Assembly (NCBI GenBank): GCA_963726335.1
Contig: CAVSCD010000010.1
Coordinates: 558,001 to 622,000, forward strand
Reading direction: 5' to 3'
DNA from: CAVSCD01 sp963726335
Lineage (GTDB): Bacteria; Acidobacteriota; Aminicenantia; Aminicenantales; UBA8522
DNA length: 64,000 nucleotides
Below are positions 43,939 to 53,005 of the stretch, in pieces. The translations under genes and the position numbers were made by a program. The notes beneath the pieces were generated by a model. It did no database searches. It was not told where the DNA came from and saw only the letters and a program-made list of their open reading frames with translations. Every line of letters begins with the position of its first letter. Position 1 is the stretch's first letter.

Positions 43939-46233
43939 TTATTCGGAGCGAACCGACAGGCATGCCGGTCCTTTTTCGAGCGTCGAGATTACGGTCCACG
44001 TCTTGCCGGCCCTCTCCACCTTGAGCGCGACCGGCCAGGCGGCTTGACCCGCGTCCGCCTCGACGAGTTGCACCGAACGGATGCCGGAGTCGCCTCTGAA
44101 CGGCTCGTGGACGCAAACGAAGGTGCTGGTCAACGGCGTCCCGCCCGTTCGGCGCACCACCAAGTAGGGCAGCTTCTTCCCTTCCTCGTCGCGACGGCGC
44201 TGTCCCGGGGCCGAAGCCAGGTTGACGCGAGTTCCCGGCGCGCCGCACATCCAGAGGCGCAACCCGGCGCCGTCGGCCCACCGCCAGACAGCCGTCCAAT
44301 CGCCGTCCGCGGTGCCGCTCCGGATGTCGCCGAGCTGAGCATAGGGGATCTCCGCTCCCAGACTCTCCCCTTGCGTCAGCGTCACACCCGACAGGTCGGG
44401 CGATCCCGCCTCGGCGTGATACGACCAGTCGTGAACGGTCCCGCCGCGGACGCGGAATATATCGACGACGACGGGCGCTCCCGTCTCCGTCGGGATCTGG
44501 ACGACGGTCCTCCGGTATTCCGAGGTCTTGCCCGGATAGGCGGCCGGCGCCTCGGCCTCGACGGCCTGGACCGGGTCGTCCAGACGGACGAACACCGGGC
44601 GGGCCTTCCCGGGCTTGGCCTGGGATTGACGGTCCACGACGACCGTGTTGTGGGCGAGAGTCTGGATCGTCCATGGCTCCCGCAGAGGATGCGCCGCGTA
44701 GACATAACCAAGGTCGCTCGCCATCTCGCGGCCGAAGGCCCAGAGCATGATCCCGAGCCGGTCGAAATGGCAATGCCCGTCGGCCCATTCGCCGTGGTCG
44801 AAAAAGACCACTTCGGGGTCGGCGTCGCGCGACCGCATCATCGTGATCCCCAGGTGGGGCAGATGGATGCTCGGGAGCGGGGAGGACTCGGCAGGACCGA
44901 GCTCCTTCAATTTCCCGTCGATCCCCGGATCGCGGTTCCAGAAGGCGAACTCATCCCCCTCCTCGAGGAGGCGCCCGCCGTAGGCGCGATCGAGAGCCGC
45001 CAGGTTATCACGGCCTCCGTACCAGGCGCAGTTGATTTCGGCCAGGGTCGGGGACGGGCGGGTTTCGACATGCGAATCGGACATGGCCGGCACGGTCCCG
45101 TCGGGCCAGATGATGCCGAAGAGCGCCGCGTTGATCTTTTTCACCTGCGGGATCTGGCGCAGGTCGAGACCGGACCTGTACCCCTCGAGCACCCAGGGTG
45201 TCAGGTGGAGGTGGCTCAAGGCCATCAGGTCGTAGCTCGGCGACCGCTCGATCCAGTGACCGTCGGGCAGCCACCGGCTCTTAACGAACGGCACGAACCC
45301 GTTCGTGTCGTTCAGGACCCAGCGCATCATGTCGTCGTCGCCGAGTACCCGGGCGATGCTGGCCACGCCCGCGAAGCGGTGGGGGATGTCGTTGACCACG
45401 CCCGACTCGGGAGTCATGGCGACGAGCATTTCTCCCGCCTTGCGGAAAAGCCCGTCCTCGATGACCCGGGCGTCGCCGGATCCGACCAGGCCGCCCACCC
45501 TCATGGCGTCGTAGGCCCTGGCCAGACTTCCGACGGCCGTCGCGTCCTCGTAATGCCAGCCGCTGATCTTCCCGGCCAGCCCCCAGGGTTTCCGGCCGAA
45601 ATTCTCCCAGTCCTTGAGGACGTACCCGGGATACACCTCGCCCATGCGCCGGAGCAGGAGTAGCGATTTCCGGGCGAAAGGCTCTTCTCCGGTGAGCACA
45701 TAGGCTTCGGCCAGCGTGACAGCCATCCGAGTCGCGTGCAGGAACTGATAATGGCCGATCACCGAGCGGATGAAAAAGCGCTTCCCGTTGGCGTCACGGT
45801 AAAAGGGGAGCTTCTGCTCGACTCCCTGAGGGTCTTGGCAGACGAAGACGTCATTCTCCGGAAAAAGTTCCAGGTTTGTGGGTTTGCCGCAGAACCGGCA
45901 GACGACTTCGTCGGGCCGCTCGGCGCTCCAGTCCCAGATGTATTCCCGCCAATACTTCCCGCAGTTCGGGCAATCGCAGGGGCGCATCGGCGTCACTTCG
46001 GGGACGAAGTGGAGAAGCCGCTCGTCGGTCCAGGCGGCCCAGCTTCGGGCATCGCCGATCTTCTTCTCATAGATGGTCTTGGCCCAGGTGTATTTTGCCG
46101 CGTTGGCCCGGGCGTTCGCCGTCAGCCGGTTCCGGTAATAGAAAGGCTCGTCCGTTTTCGCGGCGCCGGCGGCGACGGCCGCAAGGGCCAGGCTGGCAAG
46201 GAGCATAGTTCTTATAAAGTGTCTTTTTCTCAT
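43939..46233 (-). CDS. Heparinase II/III-family exported lyase
   Basis: The protein has 764 residues with a signal peptide (MRKRHFIRTMLLASLALAAVAAG). Near the N-terminus is a four-cysteine cluster that can bind zinc (PCDCPNCGKYWREY ... EVVCRFCGKPTNL). The middle is an alpha/alpha toroid (FLHATRMAVTLAEAYVLTGE, GKISGWHYEDATAVGSLARA, GVVNDIPHRFAGVASIARVL). The C-terminal beta-sandwich is of the heparinase II/III type (VVFFDHGEWADGHCHFDRLG, AHNTVVVDRQSQAKP, DIFRVRGGTVHDWSYHAEAG). The order is that of GH-like polysaccharide lyases acting on uronic-acid polymers (heparin, alginate). Substrate unknown. The start has AGGG at 5 bases and a TAAAAT -10 type box. Confidence 0.8.
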   Translation of the reverse strand: MRKRHFIRTMLLASLALAAVAAGAAKTDEPFYYRNRLTANARANAAKYTWAKTIYEKKIGDARSWAAWTDERLLHFVPEVTPMRPCDCPNCGKYWREYIWDWSAERPDEVVCRFCGKPTNLELFPENDVFVCQDPQGVEQKLPFYRDANGKRFFIRSVIGHYQFLHATRMAVTLAEAYVLTGEEPFARKSLLLLRRMGEVYPGYVLKDWENFGRKPWGLAGKISGWHYEDATAVGSLARAYDAMRVGGLVGSGDARVIEDGLFRKAGEMLVAMTPESGVVNDIPHRFAGVASIARVLGDDDMMRWVLNDTNGFVPFVKSRWLPDGHWIERSPSYDLMALSHLHLTPWVLEGYRSGLDLRQIPQVKKINAALFGIIWPDGTVPAMSDSHVETRPSPTLAEINCAWYGGRDNLAALDRAYGGRLLEEGDEFAFWNRDPGIDGKLKELGPAESSPLPSIHLPHLGITMMRSRDADPEVVFFDHGEWADGHCHFDRLGIMLWAFGREMASDLGYVYAAHPLREPWTIQTLAHNTVVVDRQSQAKPGKARPVFVRLDDPVQAVEAEAPAAYPGKTSEYRRTVVQIPTETGAPVVVDIFRVRGGTVHDWSYHAEAGSPDLSGVTLTQGESLGAEIPYAQLGDIRSGTADGDWTAVWRWADGAGLRLWMCGAPGTRVNLASAPGQRRRDEEGKKLPYLVVRRTGGTPLTSTFVCVHEPFRGDSGIRSVQLVEADAGQAAWPVALKVERAGKTWTVISTLEKGPACLSVRSE

Positions 46234-46451
46234 GGCGTCCCTATTTTAATCGATTTCCCATTCCGGGGACACAGCTCACGATGGCCCGTAAGCACCTCTT
46301 TTGGTGTGATGATGTACTTCCGCCCCTCGCGCCAGCGCAGGTCCGGACGGCGATGCAGCCTAATGGCCCCGTGATATCCAGGTCATGATGAATGCGATAC
46401 GGGTTTCGATGTAAAATAGTTTTGCGCGGCGCGAATGAGAGGAGAAAGGCG

Positions 46452-47123
46452 ATGATCCGGATGCAGGGTGTCAGCAAGATCTACGGCACGGGCAAGGCCA
46501 GGGTCGAGGCCCTCAAGGATATCGACCTCGAGGTCAAGGACAACGAGTTCGTCGGCTTGATCGGCCCGTCCGGGTCGGGAAAATCGACCCTGATGAACAT
46601 CATCGGCTGTCTCGACGCGCCCACCTCCGGAGAGTACTTCTTCGCCGGCGAGCCCGTCGCCCGTCTCGATCATGACGAGCTGGCGGCGATCAGGAACAGG
46701 AAGATCGGGTTCGTTTTTCAGAGCTTCAACCTCCTCCCCTACGCCACGGCGGCCGAGAACGTCGAACTGCCGATGACCCTGATGGGAGTGAGGAGGAGGA
46801 CGCGCCGGGCGCGGGCCCTGGAGCTGCTGGAGAAGGTCGGCCTCGCCGGCCGGGCGAATCACAAACCCAGCGAGCTTTCCGGCGGGGAGATGCAGCGGGT
46901 GGCCATAGCGCGGTCGCTGGCTAACGAGCCGAAGCTCATCCTGGCCGACGAGCCCACGGGAAACCTCGACACGCAATCGGGCGACGAAATCCTGGCCGTG
47001 TTCGAAAACCTCTGGAAACAGGGCCACACCCTCATCGTCATCACCCACAACCTCAACATCTCGGCCCGGGCCCAGCGAGTGATCCGGATCGTCGACGGCC
47101 GGATTGCGGCACCGTCGGCTTGA
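46452..47123 (+). CDS. LolD/MacB-type ABC transporter ATP-binding protein (no permease beside it)
   Basis: The protein has 223 residues. Walker A GPSGSGKSTLMNI, Q-loop VFQSFNLLPYATAAEN, signature LSGGEMQRVAIARSLA, Walker B LILADEPTGNLD and H-loop VITHN. This is the LolD/FtsE/MacB subfamily, which drives extraction of lipoproteins or export of macrolides and peptides with MacB/LolCE-type permeases. No FtsX-like permease lies on either side, so its partner must be elsewhere. The ATG at 46452 (MIRMQGVSKIYG) has GAGGAGAAAGG upstream. A TAAAAT (46412-46417) may be its -10, but the -35 is poor. Confidence 0.9.
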   Translation: MIRMQGVSKIYGTGKARVEALKDIDLEVKDNEFVGLIGPSGSGKSTLMNIIGCLDAPTSGEYFFAGEPVARLDHDELAAIRNRKIGFVFQSFNLLPYATAAENVELPMTLMGVRRRTRRARALELLEKVGLAGRANHKPSELSGGEMQRVAIARSLANEPKLILADEPTGNLDTQSGDEILAVFENLWKQGHTLIVITHNLNISARAQRVIRIVDGRIAAPSA

Positions 47124-47361
47124 GTCCGGCCGTCCGGCGGCCGGCTGTTCCTGATCGCAAGGATAGAGCCGCATGTCCTCGGACTCGCCCTGCCGATCCA
47201 TAAAGTCGGGGAGTCTTCTTATGAGCAGCGCTCAGCCCGCTGTCTTGACGATGACAGGCTGATCGGTTCGCTCCGAATATGCTAAGATGACCGACGAGAA
47301 GGGGCCCGGAGGGGCACAGATCCGTGCTCAACTTTCGCCCTGGAATGCAGGAGAGCGATCC

Positions 47362-50181
47362 ATGAGAACAACAGGCTGCCTTCTGGCCGTCGTCACGACG
47401 CTGTTCGCCGCCGCTTTCTGCGGAGGGCCGTCGCCGGTGAGGCTCGAATGCGAAACCTTCCGTTACACGATTGGCGCCGATGGCGTCAATACGGGCTTTG
47501 TCGACAAAGCTACCGATACGGATTATCTCGACCGAACCCGGCCTTCCCCCTGCGCCCGGGTGACTGTCGGAAATTCCATATCCAATGTCACGGCGGCATC
47601 CCTCCGCCGGGGGCTATTGACCCTCGATTTCGGTGGATCGGGCGTGAAAGCGACCGTCAGGACCGTGGCGCGCCGCCGCCACATCACGTTCGAGGTTGTT
47701 TCGGTGGAGGGCGGCGCGGTCTCATCGCTCGAATTCCTCAACATTCCCCTAACCCTCAAAGGCCGGCCCGGCGAGCCGTTCGGCGCCTGTTCGTTCGCCC
47801 TGAACACATTCACCCACATAGAGCAATGGCCCGCCCTCCAGTCGCATCTCTGGGCGGCCGGCCATGACAAGTTCGGGCTGACCGGAGCGAAAGCGGCCCT
47901 GGTGGGTGTCCCCGCGGGAGAAATGCTGGCTGAGCTTAAAGCCGTCGTTAGCGGCTCGAGGGATCTTCCCCATGTCGAAGTCGCCGGGGCCTGGGCCCAG
48001 GAGACACCGTTCTGCCATGGCTCTTACCTGTTCAACTTCGGCTCGCTCAACGAAGGCAATGTTGACGAGTGGACGGCCACGGTGCAGGGCCTTGGTTTCA
48101 ACCAGATCGATAACCACGGCGGCAGCCCGGACTTTTTCCGGTTCGGCGATTTCCACCTCAACGAAGAAAAATGGCCGGAGGGCTGGGGAACCTACAAGCG
48201 GATCGTGGCCCGCCTCCACGAGGCCGGGATCGGCTCCATTTTGCACACCTACGCCTTTTTCGTCGACAAGCAGTCAAAGTATGTGACGCCGGTTCCGCAC
48301 CCCCAGCTTGACGCCTTCCGCTCCTTCACGCTCGCCGGACCGGTCGACGCCGGCGACACGGAGATAACGGTTGTCGAGTCCACGGCGGACGTATCCCCCG
48401 TCACCGGCTTTTTCGAGCGCAACAGCGCCACCCTCCATATCGGCGACGAGCTGGTGACCTTCACGGGGACCGCCAAGGAGCCCCCGTACGCCTTCACCGG
48501 CTGCCGGCGCGGGGCGCAGGGAACGGCAGCCTCCGCTCACGCGGCCGGCGCTCAAGCGCGCCACCTCAAGGAGTGTTTCGGCTTGTTCGTGCCGGACTGC
48601 GAGTCGGAACTCTTCGAGGAAATCGCCGGAAACCATGCGGCGGTCGTGGACTCGTGCGGTTTCGACGGCTTTTATCTGGATGCCATCGACGGCAGCGACA
48701 TCCTCCGCGGCGGGGACGAGGCCTGGTACTGGGGGCAGCGTTTTGTGTTCCTCATTTATAAGCACCTCAGGAAACCGGTGAGCATGGAGATGAGCTCCAT
48801 GTGGCACCAAATGTGGAACCTCCGTTCCCGCTGGCAGGCCTGGGACTACCCGAATCGCGGCCAGAAGAGGTTCATCGACCTCCACGCCGATGCGGTCAAT
48901 TCCGGGCTGCTCCTGCCGATGCATCTGGGCTGGTGGAACTTCCAGCATTTCTCCCCGCCGCAGGTGGACCCTTCCCACACCGATTTGATCGAATTCCTCG
49001 GGTGTAAGCTCATCGGCTTCAACGCCGGATTGTCGCTGACCAGCGCCGTGAACAGCCAGAGTCTCAAGGACATCCCGGCATACCGGCGGCTGGTTAACCT
49101 GCTCCGGACATACGAGGACCTCCGCCATTCCGGCACCTTCGACGAGTCCGTGAAGGCGCGTCTCCGCGAACCGGCAAAAGAATTCACGCTGTTCAAAGAC
49201 GAAGCCGGCTCCTGGCGGTTCAAGCCGGCATCGTACGAACGCCACAAAGTGACCGGCTCCGATGACGGCAGCGCCGAATGGCAGGTGAACAGCATTTTCG
49301 CCGCACAGCCGGTGAAACTCAGGATCGAGGCCCTCATGTCCGCGGGACCGTTTGAGGCGCCGGGGAATGTGCCCCTCGCCGATTTTACGGGAAACGACAG
49401 ACGGCTGGAACGACGGACCGCGGAGGGCGTGGCCTTCGAGATCGCCTCCTCGGCTCAACGACCCGGGACGGGCCCCGCCGCCGCCAAGTTCACGGCCTCG
49501 ACCACGGGACGGGTCGACCGGACGGCCTCATGGGCCACCGTGAAAAAGACCTTCGATCCCTGGCTGAACCTGGCTGGACGGGAGGCGCTGGGAGTTTGGA
49601 TAAACGGCGACGGCAACGGCGAGATCATTAATTTCCGGCTCGAAAGTCCCCGTCATCTTGCTTACGGGGCGGTCGCCGACCGGTATGTCACCGTGGATTT
49701 CACCGGCTGGCGCTACGTGGAAATGGTGGAGACCGAATCGGAACGCTGGAGCGATTACACCTGGAATGACGGCAAGTCGCTCGGTGATGTCTATCGCGAG
49801 ACCATCCGCTTTGACGCCGTCGAATCGGTGAGCGTCTGGCTCAACAATCTGCCCGCGGGGAAGGACGTCGCGTGTGACATCGGCCCGGTTCGGGCGATTC
49901 AGATGAAGCCCTCGACGATAGCCGACCCGACGGTGACCATCGAGGGCACAACGATCGTTTTTCCCGTATCCATGTCCTCGGGTGACTATCTGGAATTCTT
50001 TTCCATGGAGGATTGCACCCTGTACGGCCCGAAAGGCGAAGTGAAGGCGAGGGTGATCCCGCAAGGTGATATCCCGTCGCTCGCGAATGGCATCAACAGG
50101 TTGTCGTTCGCCTGCACTCCCAAAACCTCTCTCACACCGCGGGTTCAGGTGACGGTCATCGGCTACGGCGAGCCCCTCTGA
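47362..50181 (+). CDS. Large secreted glycosidase-like protein of unknown family
   Basis: The protein has 939 residues with a signal peptide (MRTTGCLLAVVTTLFAAAFC, possibly a lipoprotein Cys near 20). The N-terminal 210 residues are beta-rich (YTIGADGVNTGFVDKATDTD, FEVVSVEGGAVSSLEFLNIP). The middle resembles a TIM barrel (FNQIDNHGGSPDFFRFGDFH, GIGSILHTYAFFVDKQSKYV, DSCGFDGFYLDAIDGSDILR, where acidic residues could be catalytic; also KPVSMEMSSMWHQMWNLRSR). A beta insertion (TEITVVESTADVSPVTGFF... GCRRGAQGTAA) interrupts it. The C-terminal jelly-roll-like domains could bind sugar. I do not recognise the family; the layout suggests an exported glycoside hydrolase. A TGCTAAGAT extended -10 lies at 47280-47288; the start has GGAG at 8 bases. 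Confidence 0.6.
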   Translation: MRTTGCLLAVVTTLFAAAFCGGPSPVRLECETFRYTIGADGVNTGFVDKATDTDYLDRTRPSPCARVTVGNSISNVTAASLRRGLLTLDFGGSGVKATVRTVARRRHITFEVVSVEGGAVSSLEFLNIPLTLKGRPGEPFGACSFALNTFTHIEQWPALQSHLWAAGHDKFGLTGAKAALVGVPAGEMLAELKAVVSGSRDLPHVEVAGAWAQETPFCHGSYLFNFGSLNEGNVDEWTATVQGLGFNQIDNHGGSPDFFRFGDFHLNEEKWPEGWGTYKRIVARLHEAGIGSILHTYAFFVDKQSKYVTPVPHPQLDAFRSFTLAGPVDAGDTEITVVESTADVSPVTGFFERNSATLHIGDELVTFTGTAKEPPYAFTGCRRGAQGTAASAHAAGAQARHLKECFGLFVPDCESELFEEIAGNHAAVVDSCGFDGFYLDAIDGSDILRGGDEAWYWGQRFVFLIYKHLRKPVSMEMSSMWHQMWNLRSRWQAWDYPNRGQKRFIDLHADAVNSGLLLPMHLGWWNFQHFSPPQVDPSHTDLIEFLGCKLIGFNAGLSLTSAVNSQSLKDIPAYRRLVNLLRTYEDLRHSGTFDESVKARLREPAKEFTLFKDEAGSWRFKPASYERHKVTGSDDGSAEWQVNSIFAAQPVKLRIEALMSAGPFEAPGNVPLADFTGNDRRLERRTAEGVAFEIASSAQRPGTGPAAAKFTASTTGRVDRTASWATVKKTFDPWLNLAGREALGVWINGDGNGEIINFRLESPRHLAYGAVADRYVTVDFTGWRYVEMVETESERWSDYTWNDGKSLGDVYRETIRFDAVESVSVWLNNLPAGKDVACDIGPVRAIQMKPSTIADPTVTIEGTTIVFPVSMSSGDYLEFFSMEDCTLYGPKGEVKARVIPQGDIPSLANGINRLSFACTPKTSLTPRVQVTVIGYGEPL

Positions 50182-50370
50182 GCCGGCATGGTCCGGCGCA
50201 CCTGTAACAATGATCTAAACTCAGCTCTTCCTGACACACTTCTCCCGCCTCTTTCGTCCACTCCCAATCCGAGACGGGATGTTCCATCCAGCATATCGGG
50301 CCCCAGCCTTCCCCGGCTTCTATGCCTCACGGCCGGATCGCGGCACCGGCGGCTTGAGGTGGGCGCCGGC

Positions 50371-50399
50371 TTGCATTACCCACGGCACGCCTGTAGAAT
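50371..50399 (+). promoter_or_regulatory. Sigma-70-like promoter of the lemA-TPM operon
   Basis: TTGCAT (50371-50376) and TAGAAT (50394-50399) are 17 bp apart. A transcript start near 50406 leaves about 40 nt before the ATG at 50447, with AGGAGGG ahead of it. Confidence 0.6.
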
Positions 50400-50446
50400 T
50401 TCCATGAGGCCGAGGCCTTCTTTCTCGGCTGAACAGGAGGGACAAC

Positions 50447-51091
50447 ATGGCTACTGAAGGAAATCGCCCCGCGGCGCCGGCGAAGGGCAAGATCGGACTC
50501 GGCCTGGGATGCCTGGCCGTCATCGTCATCGGCATCATCATCGTGGGCGCCTGGGCCGCCGGGTCATACAACAGCCTGGTGAAGCTCGACCAGCAGGTCC
50601 GCCAATCTTGGGCCCAGGTCGAAAACGTCTACCAGCGGCGGGCCGACCTCGTGCCGAACCTTGTCGAAACCGTCAAGGGCGCGGCCGAGTTCGAGAGAGA
50701 AACGTATACGGCCGTCGCCGAGGCCCGGGCCAAGGTGGGGCAAATGCAGGTTGATGAAAAGATGCTCAGCAACCCCGAGGCCTTCGCCCAGTTCCAGCAG
50801 GCCCAGGACCAGCTGGGCTCGGCCCTGTCCCGGCTCCTCGTCACCGTGGAGCGCTATCCCGACCTCAAGGCCACCCAGAATTTCCGTGACCTCCAGGTCC
50901 AGCTCGAACAGACCGAGAACAGGATCACCGTCGAGCGTCAGCGCTTCAACGAGTCGGCCCAGGCGTTCAATACCAAGCGGATGAGCTTCCCGATGGTTTT
51001 CGTCGCCCCCCTGTTCGGCACCCGCTTCGCCGAGAAGGTCTATTTCAAGTCCCAGGCCGGCGCGGAGACGGCTCCCCCAGTCAAGTTCTGA
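50447..51091 (+). CDS. LemA family protein
   Basis: The protein has 214 residues. One N-terminal membrane helix (GCLAVIVIGIIIVGAWAAG) precedes a four-helix bundle with the LemA signature: YNSLVKLDQQVRQSWAQVEN VYQRRADLVPNLVETVKGAA, FERETYTAVAEARAKVG and QVQLEQTENRITVERQRFNE SAQAFN. LemA proteins are membrane-anchored, of unclear function, and very often stand with TPM-domain proteins, as here. The start follows AGGAGGG at good spacing. First gene of a three-gene unit. Confidence 0.92.
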   Translation: MATEGNRPAAPAKGKIGLGLGCLAVIVIGIIIVGAWAAGSYNSLVKLDQQVRQSWAQVENVYQRRADLVPNLVETVKGAAEFERETYTAVAEARAKVGQMQVDEKMLSNPEAFAQFQQAQDQLGSALSRLLVTVERYPDLKATQNFRDLQVQLEQTENRITVERQRFNESAQAFNTKRMSFPMVFVAPLFGTRFAEKVYFKSQAGAETAPPVKF

Positions 51092-51104
51092 ACGGTTTCC
51101 GATC

Positions 51105-51857
51105 GTGCCTCACCGCCGCGCCGGAATAACGGCCCTCGCTGTCGCGGCGGGGGCCTGCCTCCTGGCGTTGGGCGCGGCGCAGCTCGAGATTCCGCCGTCG
51201 CCCGACCGCTGGGTTACGGACACCGCCGGCTTCCTGTCGCCGGCCGCGCTCCGGGAGACAGACCGGAGGCTCGAGGACTTCCAGAATCAGACCGGGCACC
51301 AAGTCCTCGTTTATATCGGGAAGACGACCGGCGTCTATTCGATCGACGAATTCGCCGTCAAGGCCTTCGAAGCCTGGAAGCCCGGCCGCAAGGGGCTCGA
51401 CGACGGCCTCGCGCTGTTCATCATGGCCGAAGACCGGAGGATCCGGATCGAGGTCGGCTACGGCCTGGAACCCGTCGTGCCCGATATCATCGCCGGCCGC
51501 ATCATCAATGACGTCATGGTCCCCCGGATCAGGGCCGGCGACCAGGACGGCGCGGTACGCGAGGCCGTGGCGGTAATCATCCAGACGATCTCCGGCGAGT
51601 CGGCGGCGGCCCCCGAAAGCCCCGCCGGGGCGCCGAGGGCGAAGCGCGCCGCCGAGACCATCTTCATCATCATTGCCGCGATCTTCTTCCTGATCCTTTT
51701 TATCACCAATCCTTCGCTCGCCCTGTGGCTGCTCATTAACATCATGCGCGGCGGAGGGGGCGGACGCGGCGGGGGCGGATTTGGTGGAGGCGGGGGCGGC
51801 GGTTTTCGCGGCGGCGGAGGCCGGTCGGGCGGGGGCGGCGCCTCGGGCGGCTGGTAA
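51105..51857 (+). CDS. TPM domain protein with Gly-rich tail (YgcG family)
   Basis: The protein has 250 residues, GTG start. Signal peptide (GITALAVAAGACLLALGAAQ), then a TPM domain (VTDTAGFLSPAALRETDRRL, GHQVLVYIGKTTGVYSIDEF, GLDDGLALFIMAEDRRIRIE VGYGLEPVVPD). A membrane helix follows (IFIIIAAIFFLILFITN) and a long Gly/Arg/Ser tail (RGGGGGRGGGGFGGGGGGG) ending GGW. The same build is found in YgcG/TPM proteins, where the tail faces the cytoplasm. Role unknown; related TPM proteins act in photosystem II repair or lipid/phosphatase chemistry. It stands 13 bp after lemA. Confidence 0.88.
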   Translation: MPHRRAGITALAVAAGACLLALGAAQLEIPPSPDRWVTDTAGFLSPAALRETDRRLEDFQNQTGHQVLVYIGKTTGVYSIDEFAVKAFEAWKPGRKGLDDGLALFIMAEDRRIRIEVGYGLEPVVPDIIAGRIINDVMVPRIRAGDQDGAVREAVAVIIQTISGESAAAPESPAGAPRAKRAAETIFIIIAAIFFLILFITNPSLALWLLINIMRGGGGGRGGGGFGGGGGGGFRGGGGRSGGGGASGGW

Positions 51858-51869
51858 GGAGATCACGCC

Positions 51870-52328
51870 ATGAGCCTCATGAATCGCCACCGGCTCCTTC
51901 ACCATCTCGATGTCGAGCGGGTCCGCCAAGCCATCGAGGATGCGGAGAGGGTCACCTCGGGCGAGGTCAGGGTCTCCATCGCCCGTTTTTTCTGGGGGCG
52001 GGTGCGCCCCGCGGCCGAACGGGCCTTCCGGAGGCTCGGCATGATGAAAACCAAGGACCGGAACGGGATCCTGTTTTTTATCGTGCCCTCCCGGAGCCGC
52101 TTCGTCGTCCTTGGGGACGAGGGCATCCACGCCAAGGTCGGCCAGGAATTCTGGGACGGCATCGCCTCCGCCATGTCGGAGGATTTCCGCCAAGGCCAAT
52201 TTACAGACGGCCTCGTCCGGGGCATCGCCAAGGCCGCCGAGGGACTAACCGCCCACTTTCCCTGTCAGACGGCCGCCGACGTCAACGAGCTGCCGGACGA
52301 CATCGACTTCACCGAAACCGGCGACTAG
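51870..52328 (+). CDS. TPM domain protein without membrane anchor
   Basis: The protein has 152 residues. It is a TPM-type domain: HLDVERVRQAIEDAERVTSG EVRVSI, KDRNGILFFIVPSRSRFVVL GDEGIHAKVGQEFWD and FTDGLVRGIAKAAEGLTAHF. There is no signal peptide or membrane segment, so it is cytoplasmic or loosely attached. It is 12 bp behind the anchored TPM gene (AAGGAG upstream), a standard lemA-TPM-TPM arrangement. Function unknown. Confidence 0.85.
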   Translation: MSLMNRHRLLHHLDVERVRQAIEDAERVTSGEVRVSIARFFWGRVRPAAERAFRRLGMMKTKDRNGILFFIVPSRSRFVVLGDEGIHAKVGQEFWDGIASAMSEDFRQGQFTDGLVRGIAKAAEGLTAHFPCQTAADVNELPDDIDFTETGD

Positions 52329-52373
52329 CCCGCCATAGGGACCGGGTTGGACCCGAACCCTGTTCGGGATTAT

Positions 52374-52961
52374 TCAGATAACAGGTTCGCCCCGGGTCGC
52401 TTTATCCGACCAGTGGCGCTTCCCCTCATAGTGGCCTTTGAAATCGTAGTCCACGATCTCGATCGCCGTCAGCCACTTGCACCACTTATAGGCGTACTTG
52501 CCCTCGGCGACGACGCGGACCGGAAAGCCGTGGTCGGCCGTCAGGCGCTTCCCGTTCATCTCGTATGCCAAAAGGAATCGCTCGGGCTCCTTGCCGATCT
52601 CTTCCAGGAACAGGTCCGTCGTGAACCCCTCCCCGCCGAAGATGGCCGCCTTGAGAGCGCCGGGCTTGGGCGACGCCGAATTGATGACGTCGTTGAGACG
52701 GGCGCCCTTGACCTCCACCCGCCCCCAGTGGACCCGCGTCATGCACTGGAGGATGACGACCGCCGACACCGGCTCGAACTTTTTCCGGATGTCCTCCGCG
52801 GAGAACGACTGCGGCCTCTCGACGAGCCCCTTGAGCTCGAAGCGGTAGGTTTCCGGACGCGCCTGCCATTGCCTCAGCGCCGGCGGGTCGCCGAAAATAT
52901 GGTAGACGAAAAGGTCCTCGACCGGCGTGATCCCCGGGGTATCTTCCGGAAAGCGTCCCAT
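52374..52961 (-). CDS. Small molybdopterin-dependent oxidoreductase (sulfite-oxidase fold)
   Basis: The protein has 195 residues. The sulfite-oxidase / YedY (MsrP-like) molybdopterin fold is visible: YRFELKGLVERPQSFSAEDI, VSAVVILQCMTRVHWGRVEV KG with the molybdenum-ligand Cys in LQCMTR, GGEGFTTDLFLEEIGKEPER, LLAYEMNGKRLTADHGFPVR (substrate side) and YKWCKWLTAIEIVD. It has no Tat signal in the visible frame, so it may be cytoplasmic or have a start further upstream. No partner membrane subunit is adjacent. The substrate is unknown; YedY-type enzymes reduce sulfoxides. Confidence 0.85.
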   Translation of the reverse strand: MGRFPEDTPGITPVEDLFVYHIFGDPPALRQWQARPETYRFELKGLVERPQSFSAEDIRKKFEPVSAVVILQCMTRVHWGRVEVKGARLNDVINSASPKPGALKAAIFGGEGFTTDLFLEEIGKEPERFLLAYEMNGKRLTADHGFPVRVVAEGKYAYKWCKWLTAIEIVDYDFKGHYEGKRHWSDKATRGEPVI

Positions 52962-53005
52962 CGTTAGGACTCGACTTCAGCGCCTTCGCCGCCTGCTCGT
53001 CCCGG

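Noticed and set aside
46241..46380. Coding-looking stretch on the minus strand upstream of the heparinase-like gene (RWREGRKYIITPKEV)
   Set aside because: A short stretch without start, family match or context. It may be a relic but cannot be supported.
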